The position numbers and the translations under genes were made by a program. The notes under the pieces were generated by a model. It did no database searches. It saw only the letters and a list, made by a program, of their open reading frames with translations, and had not been told where the DNA came from. DNA of 15,360 nt from an uncultured Duganella sp. GTDB lineage: Bacteria; Pseudomonadota; Gammaproteobacteria; Burkholderiales; Burkholderiaceae. Within the stretch, counting starts at the first letter, position 1. Each line of letters starts with the position of its first letter. Below are positions 1 through 8,100 of this stretch, one piece after another. The stretch spans positions 1 through 15,360 of the forward strand of contig CAMLRG010000131.1 in assembly GCA_946482335.1 (NCBI GenBank). The letters are read 5' to 3'.

Positions 1-544
1 GGCGCTCGATGGTGCCGCCGCGGTAGCGCATCAGGTGGTTCCAGATCACTTCCACCCCGGTTTTGGGCATCGGGAACGGCACGCTGGTGCGGCTGATGCC
101 CGTCACGCCATTGCCGCCACCGGTCAGGTCCGCCTTGGAGGCTTCGGCCTTGATGGTGTCGTACACGGCCTGCGGATAGCCAGCCGTGCGGTAGCTCTTG
201 TAGACGTTCATCTTGTAGCTCGGGTAGCGCTTCAGCATTTCCATCTGGCCCGGCGCCAGCACATCCTTGTACTGCGCCATGTTGGCGGCCGTGATGGTGT
301 ACAGCGGCGCTTCATTGGGCAGCGGGTCGGCGTAACCCTTGGCCGCGTCGAAACCGGCCGGCGCCTTGGTGATGCCGCCGCTCCAGGCCGGGATGGTACC
401 GGCCTTGTTGCCGTCCTTCTCCGCGCCGACCGGGGTCAAGTCCTTGCCCAGGCGCTCCACTTCGGCCGCCGACAGGCCGGCCAGGGCGCTGCCCGCGATG
501 CACGCCAGCGCTGCGGCCAGCAAGCTTTGCTTCATCATCTTCAT
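1..544 (-). CDS. DUF1329 family periplasmic protein (N-terminal part, cut by window edge)
   Basis: The frame read from 544 down to base 1 stays open and gives about 181 residues. The N-terminus (MKMMKQSLLAAALACIAGSALA, cleavage likely after ALA at 20-22) is a Sec signal peptide. The mature start, with LSAAEVERLGKDLTPVGAEK and IPAWSGGI, then the later TVPFPMPKxG...WNHLMRYRGG-like stretch, is characteristic of DUF1329, a family of roughly 450 residues, so the C-terminal 60 percent lies outside. I chose ATG 544 because GGAG (553-556) sits 8 nt upstream; in-frame ATGs at 538 and 535 are too far from it. It lies 24 nt downstream of the DUF1302 gene and is surely co-transcribed. DUF1329 and DUF1302 genes are commonly adjacent, often near RND exporters or genes for hydrophobic compounds, but the biochemical role is unproven. 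Family call is firm, function open. Confidence 0.88.
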   Translation of the reverse strand, partial: MKMMKQSLLAAALACIAGSALAGLSAAEVERLGKDLTPVGAEKDGNKAGTIPAWSGGITKAPAGFDAAKGYADPLPNEAPLYTITAANMAQYKDVLAPGQMEMLKRYPSYKMNVYKSYRTAGYPQAVYDTIKAEASKADLTGGGNGVTGISRTSVPFPMPKTGVEVIWNHLMRYRGGTIER

Positions 545-568
545 CGATGTGTCTCCTATGTCTCTTTT

Positions 569-2500
569 TTAGAAGTTGGCGCCGATCACGAACGTCATGT
601 TGTCGCGGTCGTGGAACTGGTCGTACTTGGCGCTCTTGTTATAGCTGGTGTAGCTGATGTCGGCGTAGTAGCGGTTGTTGTAGTCCGCGCGCAAGCCGAT
701 GCTGCGGGTCTGCCGGTCCTCGATGAACAGGTTGTCGGCCGAGTAGCCCTTCACGTCGTGGGCGAAGAACAGGCGCGGCTTCAGGTTGACGCCGGCCACG
801 GCGTTCGGGAATTGCAGTTCGGCCGACAGGCGGTAACCCCAGGCGCTGCTGGTGGCATAGCCTTCGTTTTCGCAATAGGACGCGTTGGGCTGGATGCCGG
901 CCGGGCCGCAGGTGCCGCCCAGGGCCTTGGTCGGGCCGAAGTTGAACATGAAGGCGCGCACGTAGCGGGTGCTGGTGTTGGGGTCGCCGATGCCGCTCCA
1001 CTTCTGGCCGGCCACCTCGCCCAGCAGCTGCAGCGACTGCGCGCCCAGCACTTGCGGGATCTGGCGGATGAACGACACTTGGGCCTGGGTCTTGTCCTTG
1101 CGGTCGTAGCCGTGGATCACGGTGCCGGTCGGCACGTTCGGGTCGCGCGCGACGGCGGCCAGCTTGGCTTGCGGGCCGATGCCCAGCGCGGTGCCCACCA
1201 GCAGGTCGATCGCATTGATCTGCACCGGGATATCCCGGGTGCGCGAAATTTCGCCGAACAGCGAGAAGCCGCCCACTTCGGTGGCGGCCGACAGGCCGAG
1301 GGTCTTCACGTTCTCGCCGCTGTAATCCCAGACGATATTGCCGGCCGGCAGCACGCCGAGGGTGCCGAGCGAAGGCGCCAGGGCCGGCACCGCCTTCACC
1401 AGCTGCGCCAGGCGGCCCGACCACACCGACGGCAGCGCCGACGGTTGCTTGACCACCGACACGATCGGCGAGTGGCTGTGGTAGCGCGCGAAGTAGACGC
1501 CGAAATCGGTGCCGATGGCGTCGGCGAAGTAGTGGCTCGACAGGCCGAACTGGCCGGAATCGCGCGGTTCGATTTTCTGTGCGGTGGTCATGCGGAAGTT
1601 CAGCGGCATGCTGCGCGACAGGCCGAGCGAAGCCAGCACCGGATCGAGCGCGGCCGGCAGCGCGGCCAGGAACGGCGCGCCATTGTACTGGCCCTGGTCG
1701 TTCAGCTTGGTGCCGTCGCCGAACAGCACGGTGCCATTGTTGCAATTGAGCGAGTCGGCCGCCGACCAGTAGGTGCCGCAGCCATCGACCACGCTCTGGC
1801 GCCAGCCCAGGTTGTAGAACGCTTCCACCGACCAGCCATTGCCCAGGCCCAGGTTGGCCAACAGGGCCGGCTGCGGGCGCAGGATTTCCTTCACTTGCGC
1901 GCCCGGACGGCGCGCCGCGGTCAGGTCGAAGGCGCCCATGGCGTTAATGCCCGGCACGAACAGGCTCTCGCCCCAGTTCACCACCTGGTTGCCCAGCTTG
2001 ACGTTCATCGCCTTGCCGCCCAGGTCCCAGTTGGCGAACACATAGGCGTCGGCCAGTGCCGCGCCGTCGAAGGTGGACAGGCGGTCGAAGTTGTTGTCGC
2101 GCAGTTCGGTATTCGGCACGTAGCCATTGTTGAAATGGCCGTGCGGCATATTGTGGCTCTTGAGCGTGTAGTCGTACCAGGCGAAGCCGCGCAGGAAGAT
2201 GCCGTAGGTGTCGCCTTTGAGTTCGAATTCGCCGGTCAGCTTGCCGACCGTGGAGTAGGCGTCGCGCTTCTTGAAGTTCAGATTGCCGTCATCGGCGCCG
2301 GCACCGGCGGTGCCGCCGTTGACGACCGAAATCAGGTTCTTGTCGGCATCCTTCATCCGGATGCTCTGGCCGATCGAGGCGCTGAGGGACCAGCGTCCTT
2401 CCAGGCCATTGTCAGTGGTGAAGGTGTCCGCATGCGCCAGTGGGGCAGCCAGGGCCGCCGCCACGGCCAGGGCCATGGTTCGGTTGAACTTCCTCGTCAT
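569..2500 (-). CDS. DUF1302 family outer-membrane protein
   Basis: This 643-residue protein begins with a clear signal peptide (MTRKFNRTMALAVAAALAAPLAHA, cleavage after residue 24). It carries DUF1302 hallmarks: a GLEGRWSLSASIGQSIR start to the mature protein, the NWGES motif at 175-179 and ARRPG near 196-200. Alternating strand-like segments run to a terminal phenylalanine (GANF), the usual C-terminal signal for beta-barrel assembly in the outer membrane. The start ATG 2500 is preceded by GGAG (2509-2512) at 8 nt; the reading frame extends 20 codons further up, but that extension has a poorer start and would bury the signal peptide. It heads an operon with the DUF1329 gene and is divergent from a LysR-type regulator. 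A role as a channel or surface protein for a hydrophobic substrate is inferred from family contexts only. Confidence 0.9.
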   Translation of the reverse strand: MTRKFNRTMALAVAAALAAPLAHADTFTTDNGLEGRWSLSASIGQSIRMKDADKNLISVVNGGTAGAGADDGNLNFKKRDAYSTVGKLTGEFELKGDTYGIFLRGFAWYDYTLKSHNMPHGHFNNGYVPNTELRDNNFDRLSTFDGAALADAYVFANWDLGGKAMNVKLGNQVVNWGESLFVPGINAMGAFDLTAARRPGAQVKEILRPQPALLANLGLGNGWSVEAFYNLGWRQSVVDGCGTYWSAADSLNCNNGTVLFGDGTKLNDQGQYNGAPFLAALPAALDPVLASLGLSRSMPLNFRMTTAQKIEPRDSGQFGLSSHYFADAIGTDFGVYFARYHSHSPIVSVVKQPSALPSVWSGRLAQLVKAVPALAPSLGTLGVLPAGNIVWDYSGENVKTLGLSAATEVGGFSLFGEISRTRDIPVQINAIDLLVGTALGIGPQAKLAAVARDPNVPTGTVIHGYDRKDKTQAQVSFIRQIPQVLGAQSLQLLGEVAGQKWSGIGDPNTSTRYVRAFMFNFGPTKALGGTCGPAGIQPNASYCENEGYATSSAWGYRLSAELQFPNAVAGVNLKPRLFFAHDVKGYSADNLFIEDRQTRSIGLRADYNNRYYADISYTSYNKSAKYDQFHDRDNMTFVIGANF

Positions 2501-2691
2501 CCTTGTGTCTCCTATGGTGTTGTTGTCCTGCTTTTTTGGCAGGCTTATCGAACTACTCACGCAACTTCATCTTCTGGCAAGGTAGCCTAACACTTCCCGT
2601 CCTTGAATTGAGTATCTGATTTGCACTACTATTCGTCCAATGCATTGTATTTATCCATAGAATGCATTGCCTGCATAGGAGGGGACAGTCG
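2501..2691. promoter_or_regulatory. divergent promoter region between DUF1302 operon and LysR regulator
   Basis: This 191-bp spacer separates two divergently oriented start codons and is richer in A/T than the genes around it. It must contain both promoters. A weak minus-strand candidate is TTGGAC (2635-2640 on the complement) with GATACT (2611-2616) at 18 bp spacing; neither hexamer is close to consensus. The regulator's strong ribosome binding site AGGAGGGG is at 2677-2684. A small CCTGC/GCAGG hairpin with a T-rich loop (2527-2543) lies in the DUF1302 leader. The 32-bp dyad listed separately is the main regulatory signal. Confidence 0.6.
2638..2669. promoter_or_regulatory. 32-bp inverted repeat, candidate LysR operator
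   Basis: The left arm CAATGCATTGTAT (2638-2650) and right arm ATAGAATGCATTG (2657-2669) are inverted copies matching at 12 of 13 positions, separated by TTATCC. Each arm contains the palindromic octamer AATGCATT, and the two octamers start 22 bp apart, about two helical turns. It ends 22 nt before the regulator's start codon and lies between the two divergent genes. LysR-type regulators typically bind such dyads in divergent spacers to control the target operon and themselves. Binding is inferred. It could also fold as a hairpin in the regulator's leader RNA. Confidence 0.65.
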
Positions 2692-3627
2692 ATGGATTTC
2701 AAGCGCTTGCGCTATGCGCTGGCGGTGGCCGACGAGGGCAATTTCGTGCGGGCGGCCGAGCGCGTCAGCATCAGCCAGCCGGCCCTGTCGCGCGCCGTGC
2801 AAACGCTGGAGGACGAGCTCGGTTTCCTGCTGTTTGACCGCGGCAACCGCAACGTCGCCGTGACCGTGGCGGGGGCCGCGTTCTTCAACCACGCGCGGCG
2901 TTTGCTGTTCGATGTGCGCAATATGGAACACGACCTGGCCCTGTTGCGAAATGGAGACAGCGGCCAGGTGGCGTTCGGCATCGGCCCCCTGCATTCGGGC
3001 GCCCTGCTGCCGCGCATGCTGTGCCAGGTGCGCGCCGACCACCCGGGCATCAAGCTGTCGGTGGCGATCAACAATTCGAGCTACCTGCTGGACCACTTGC
3101 GCGCGGAAGACCTGGAATTCTTCATGTCCGACGTGCGCCTGATCGAACCGGCGGAAGACTTGATCATCACCCACGAGTGCCGCCAGTACGGCGGCATTTA
3201 TTGCCGTCCCGGCCACCCGTTGCTGGAACGGGCCGACGTCAATCCGGCCGAGCTGCTGCCCTACGGCATCGCGGCGCCCACCATCCCCGAAGTATTGATG
3301 ACGCAGTTGAACAAGCTGTTCCGCTTGCCGCCGGGGCGCGACCTGCCCATCGTGCTCAGTTGCGACAGCATCCACACCCTGGTCGACGTGGCGGCCGAAA
3401 GCGACTTGCTGCTGCTGTCGAGCCACGCGGCGCTGGCCGAGGCGGCCCAGCTGGGCAAGCTGCAGCAAATCCCGGTGCCGCTGGCGCCGGTGTATGCCGA
3501 CATCGCCACCATCCGCCTGCGCGGGCGCACCCTGTCGCCGGGCGCGCAGCGCGTGCTGCACGCGGCGCGCGCCATCCTGTCGCAATTGGCGGGCACGGAA
3601 ATGCCTACGGCCGGGCAACGGCAGTAA
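2692..3627 (+). CDS. LysR-type transcriptional regulator
   Basis: The 311-residue protein has the standard LysR layout. Residues about 3-61 form the N-terminal winged helix-turn-helix (DEGNFVRAAERVSISQPALSRAVQTLEDELGFLLFDR), followed by a linker helix and an effector-binding domain of two alpha/beta lobes to about residue 300. ATG 2692 is chosen because AGGAGGGG (2677-2684) lies 7 nt upstream; an in-frame ATG at 2662 lies inside the candidate operator and lacks a binding site. It is transcribed away from the DUF1302/DUF1329 pair, the usual arrangement for a LysR activator and its target, so it probably controls that operon and its own expression. The ligand cannot be read from sequence. Its last 23 nt overlap the 3' end of the convergent histidine kinase gene. 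Confidence 0.93.
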   Translation: MDFKRLRYALAVADEGNFVRAAERVSISQPALSRAVQTLEDELGFLLFDRGNRNVAVTVAGAAFFNHARRLLFDVRNMEHDLALLRNGDSGQVAFGIGPLHSGALLPRMLCQVRADHPGIKLSVAINNSSYLLDHLRAEDLEFFMSDVRLIEPAEDLIITHECRQYGGIYCRPGHPLLERADVNPAELLPYGIAAPTIPEVLMTQLNKLFRLPPGRDLPIVLSCDSIHTLVDVAAESDLLLLSSHAALAEAAQLGKLQQIPVPLAPVYADIATIRLRGRTLSPGAQRVLHAARAILSQLAGTEMPTAGQRQ

Positions 3628-5122
3628 GCGGCAGGCGCAAGTCGAAGCGCACGCCCTGCCCCGGCGCACTGGCGAGCGTCACGCTGCCCTGCAGCACCGT
3701 GCACACCAGGTTGTTCACGATGTACATGCCGAGCCCGGAGCCGCCGGCGCCGATCTTGGTGGAGAAGAACGGTTCGAAGATTTTCTGCTGCAGTTCGGGC
3801 GCGATGCCGACGCCGTCGTCGCGGTACACCAGGCACACCATGTCGCCGGCCACGCTGGCGCTAATCGTCACGTTGCCGCAACCGCGGCCATCGAAGCCGT
3901 GCAGGATCGAGTTGACGATCAGGTTGTTCAGGACCTGTTCCAGGTGGCCGGGATAGGAATCCATCAGCACGCCCGGCGGCACCTGCAGCTCCACCGTCAC
4001 ATTGGCTTGCCGCAGCATGCGCCCCAGCGTGACTACGATATCGTGCAGGCAGGTGTGCAAGTCGAACTGGCGGCGCCGCTGGCTGGTCTGGTCCACCGCC
4101 ACGTTCTTGAAGCTTTCGATCAATTCGCGCGCCCTGTCGGCGCAGCGGATCAGCACTGCGCTGGTATCGCGGCAGTCGCCGGCGGCCCGCACCAGGGCTG
4201 AACGCGTCAGCTTGCCCGCCAGCGCCTGTTCGGACAGCTCGCCGACCCGGTCGCGCAGCGCCGACGCCAACAGCACCAGGTTGCCCACCGGCGTATTGAG
4301 CTCATGCGCCACGCCGGCCACGATGCTGCCCAGCGCCACCATCTTTTCCTGTTCCACGATCTGCTGCAAGGCTTGCCGCAATTCGCTGCTGCGCGCGGCT
4401 TCCGCCTGCTTGCGCTGGGTGATGTCGCGCACCAGCGCCGCCGTCACCGGCGGCTGCGACTGCGGCACCTGCCACTGCGACAGCTCGACGTCGAACTCGC
4501 GCCCGTCGCGGTGGCGCGCGCGCTGGCTGCAGCCTTGCGCCGGCAGCAGCACGCGCGCGGCGCGCTGGCCCAGCATCTCGTCGCGGCGCCAGCCGAACAA
4601 GTCTTCCGCCGCGTGGTTCCAGTCGGTGACCAGGCCATGGCTGTCGGTGGCGAAGAAGGCTTCGCTCGCGCTGTCGATCACCATGCGCAGGCGCCGCTCC
4701 GATTCGTGCAGGGCCTGGGTGCGCTCCTGCACCTTGGCATACAGCTCGCACAGCACCGCCACCTTGTTGCGCAGCACGGCCGGCTCGATCGGCTTGTTGA
4801 GGAAATCCACCGCGCCCAGTTCATACCCCTTGAACTGGCGCACCCGGTCGTGCAGGCCGGCGGTGACGAAGATGATCGGCACATGGCGCGTGCGCGGATT
4901 GGCGCGCAACAGTTCCGCCGTTTCCAGGCCGTCCATCCCGGGCATCTGCACGTCCAGCAGCACCACGGCGAAGTCGTGGCGCAGCGACTGCCGCAGCGCT
5001 TCGTTGCCGGAGATCGCTTTCACCAGCTGCAGCGGGAGCGCCATGTCGTCCAGCAAAGCTTCCAGCGCCGTCAGGTTCTCCTGTCGGTCGTCCACCAGCA
5101 ACACCGGGATGGTTCGGTCCAT
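3605..5122 (-). CDS. response regulator-PAS-histidine kinase (soluble)
   Basis: This 505-residue protein has no membrane segment. Residues 1-125 are a receiver domain with the acidic pair D11/D12, phospho-acceptor D57 (VVLLDVQMPGMDG), T87 and K110. Residues about 145-240 form a PAS domain ending in the typical DIT motif (RDITQRKQAE). The dimerisation helix carries the phospho-accepting H273 in VAHELNTPVGN, and the ATPase domain has the N box NNLIVN (399-404), DDGVGI (435-440) and GGSGLG (460-465). All key residues for autokinase activity are present. The ribosome binding site AGGGG overlaps the stop codon of the upstream hybrid kinase, whose stop is 8 nt away, so the two are translationally coupled. 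The N-terminal receiver suggests that this kinase is itself switched by phosphorylation, plausibly from the upstream hybrid kinase. Output partner is not in the window. Confidence 0.93.
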   Translation of the reverse strand: MDRTIPVLLVDDRQENLTALEALLDDMALPLQLVKAISGNEALRQSLRHDFAVVLLDVQMPGMDGLETAELLRANPRTRHVPIIFVTAGLHDRVRQFKGYELGAVDFLNKPIEPAVLRNKVAVLCELYAKVQERTQALHESERRLRMVIDSASEAFFATDSHGLVTDWNHAAEDLFGWRRDEMLGQRAARVLLPAQGCSQRARHRDGREFDVELSQWQVPQSQPPVTAALVRDITQRKQAEAARSSELRQALQQIVEQEKMVALGSIVAGVAHELNTPVGNLVLLASALRDRVGELSEQALAGKLTRSALVRAAGDCRDTSAVLIRCADRARELIESFKNVAVDQTSQRRRQFDLHTCLHDIVVTLGRMLRQANVTVELQVPPGVLMDSYPGHLEQVLNNLIVNSILHGFDGRGCGNVTISASVAGDMVCLVYRDDGVGIAPELQQKIFEPFFSTKIGAGGSGLGMYIVNNLVCTVLQGSVTLASAPGQGVRFDLRLPLTAVARP

Positions 5123-5130
5123 ACGCTCCC

Positions 5131-8100
5131 CTAGCGTCTTATCCAGACCCGCAGCAGCGACAACAGCTGCGCGGTGTCGATCGGCTTGGCGAGGTAATCG
5201 CTGGCTCCCGCCTCCAGGCAGCGCTGATGGTCGCCCGGCATGGCCTTGGCGGTCATCGCGATAATGGGCAAGTCCTTGAAGCGCGCGTCGGCACGGATGC
5301 GCCGCATCGCTTCATAACCGTCCATCTGCGGCATCATTATATCCATCAGCACCAGGTCGATGCCGGCCTCGGCGCCCAGCCTGGCGATTGCTTCCAGGCC
5401 GTTTTCAGCCTCGACCACCTCGACGCCGCGGTCGCTGAGCAGGCTGGCCAGCGAGAACAGGTTGCGCATGTCGTCGTCCACCAGCAGCACCTTGCTGCCG
5501 GCCAGGGCCATGGCTTCGCGCTGCACGCCCTGGCCGCCGTGCTCCACGCTGTGCAGGAACAGCTGCACTTCGCCCAGCAGCCGCTCCGGGCTGTGCGTGC
5601 CCTTGATGATCACGCTGCGCGCGTAGCGGTTCAGCATGCGCAGCTGCTCGCGCGTCAAATCCTGGCCCGAGTGGATCACCACCGGCAAGTGGCGCAAGGC
5701 CGGCAGGGCTTGCATGGCGTCCAGCACTTCATAGCCGGACATGCCCTGCAGGCCGAGGTCCAGCACCAGGCAATCGAAGTGGCCGTGGGACAGCAAGTCC
5801 AGCGCCTCGGGCCCGCTGCGGCAGCGCGTCACCTCCACTGCGCGCCCCTCCAGCAGCGCGGCCAGGCTGCTCAACTGGTCGGCGTCGTCTTCCACCACCA
5901 GCACCCGCTTCAGCGCGCCGGCCCAGGCTTGTTCGATGGTGTCGAACACATGCTCCAGTTGCGCCTGGCTGGCCGGCTTGGTCAACAGCCCCAGGGCGCC
6001 CAGTTCACGCGCCCGCTGCCAATCGTCGAGGCAGGAAATGAAATGCACCGGCAAGTGGCTGGTGCGCGCATCCTCGTGCAGGCGGCGCATCACTTCCCAG
6101 CCATCCATGCGCGCCATCATCACGTCCAGCAGCACCGCGTGCGGCGCTTCCTGCTGCGCCAGCTGCAAGCCTTGCTCGCCGTCGGCGGCGGTCAGCGGCG
6201 TGTAGCCGCGCTCGCGCACGAAGTCGGCCAGCAACTGCGCGAAGAAAGGGTCGTCTTCCACGATCAGGATGCGCCGTTCGGCATCGCTTGCCGGCGCGTC
6301 GTGTCCGCCCGGCCCGGGCTGCGCGCTGTCCGGCGCGCTGGCGCCGCCCTCGGGCTGCAGCGGCAGCAGGAGGGTAAAGGTGCTGCCTGCGCCCTCCTTG
6401 CTGTGCAAATGCAGCGTCCCGCCCATCTTGCGCGCCAGCTGCAGCGAGATCGACAGTCCCAGCCCGGTGCCGCCGTAATGCCGGCTGATGCTGCCGTCGG
6501 CCTGGCGGAACGCCTCGAAAATCGTCACCTGCTTATCGGCCGGCACGCCGATGCCGGTGTCGCTGACGGCAAACGACAACTGGTCCCCGGCCACCGAAAC
6601 GCGCAGCTGTACGCTGCCCCGGTGCGTGAACTTGAGGGCATTGGACAGCAGGTTGCGCAGCACTTGCTGCACGCGCATGCCGTCCATCGGCACCAGCGCC
6701 GGCACGTCCGGCGCGCATTCCACCCGCAAGGCCAGCCCCTTCTGTTCCGCCTGCGGCTGGAATTGCGCCTGCAATTCGCGACACAGGCCGGCCAGTTCCA
6801 CCGGCTCGACGTGAAGCTCCACCTTGCCGGCCTCCATCTTGGCCAGGTCCAGGATATCGTTGATCAGGTTCAGCAGATCGCGCCCGGCATGGTGGATCGT
6901 GCCGGCGTATTCCAATTGCCGCTCGTTCAGGTTATGCGCCTTGTTCTCCATCAGCAGGCCGGACAGGATCAGCATGGAATTCAGCGGCGTGCGCAATTCA
7001 TGCGACATGTTCGCCATGAATTCGCTCTTGTAGGCACTGACGCGCTGGATTTCCTCACGCTGCCGTTCCAGCTGGTCGGCGCGCTCTTCCAGCTCCGCAT
7101 TGCTTTGCTGGAGTTCCTCTTGCTGCACGCGCAGCTCCTCGGCCTGTTGCGCCGTTTCCGCCAGCAGGGCGCGCGTGCGCTGGCGGGCGATATTGACTTC
7201 CAGGCCGATCGCCATCGCTTCCGCGCACAAGTCGGCAAATGCCAATTCATTGTCGTTAAAGCGCTGGAACGCGCCCAGCTCCATCAGCCCCACCATATTG
7301 CGCCCATGCTGCAATGGCAGTACCAGCACGCAGGCGGGCGCCGCGCTGCCCAGGGCCGAACCGATCTCCAGGTAGCCCGGCGGTACCGCCGTGACCAGCG
7401 CCTGTTTGCCGTCGCGGACCGCCTGCCCGGCCACCCCTTCGCCCGGCACGATGCGTGCCGGATGCCGTTCCTTCGCCAGCCCGTGGGCTGCCAGCAGGCA
7501 CATGCCGGCGCCCTGGCCCTCGTCCACATACAGCGCGCCGACACGCGCTTGCAGCAAGCCGGCCACGAAGTCCAGCAAACCCTGGCCCAGCACCGCCAGC
7601 TCCTGTTCGCCGCGCATGACGGTGTTGAGTTCATTCTGGCTCGACTTGAGCCAGTCGCGTTCGCGCTGTGCCAGGCGGCTGGCACGCAGTGCCTCCGTCA
7701 TCCTGGCGAAGGCTTCGTCGAACGCGCGCTGCGATTCCGCCAGCCCCGCCACCGACAGCAGCAAGTCGCCCGCCTCGTCATGTGCCACCCCGCCCATGTC
7801 CACCTGCGGCAAGGGTGCCGGCGTGAAATCGTGGTCCAGGTTGCCGCCCGCCACCGCCTGCACCGCTTCCACATGGCCGGCGCGCGAGCTGGCCAGGGCG
7901 CGTGCGGAATCGAGCGCGCGGTGCAGCGGCTGCGCCACGTTGCGCTGGTAGAAAACACGCAGCGCCACCGCCACCAGCAGCAGCACGGCGCCCAGCGCCA
8001 TCAGCACCCAGCTGGCAATGCGCGTGGCGCTGGCCGCCTCGCGCGTCGAATTCACCTCCAGCACGCCGCGCACGTCGCCCAGCTTCCAGTCGGTCTTGGG

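Noticed and set aside
2527..2543. CCTGC/GCAGG hairpin with a T-rich loop, considered as terminator or attenuator
   Set aside because: The stem is only 5 bp, it sits in a leader rather than after a gene, and no T tract follows the stem.
2501..2560. 20-codon N-terminal extension of the DUF1302 protein
   Set aside because: A clean signal peptide and a well-spaced GGAG point to ATG 2500; the extension would place a polar stretch in front of the signal.
35..2590. 851-codon open frame on the plus strand, antisense to the DUF1302/DUF1329 genes
   Set aside because: The translation is low-complexity, rich in His, Gln, Arg, Ala and Val, which is the usual shadow of GC-rich codon usage. The opposite strand has signal peptides, family motifs and ribosome binding sites.
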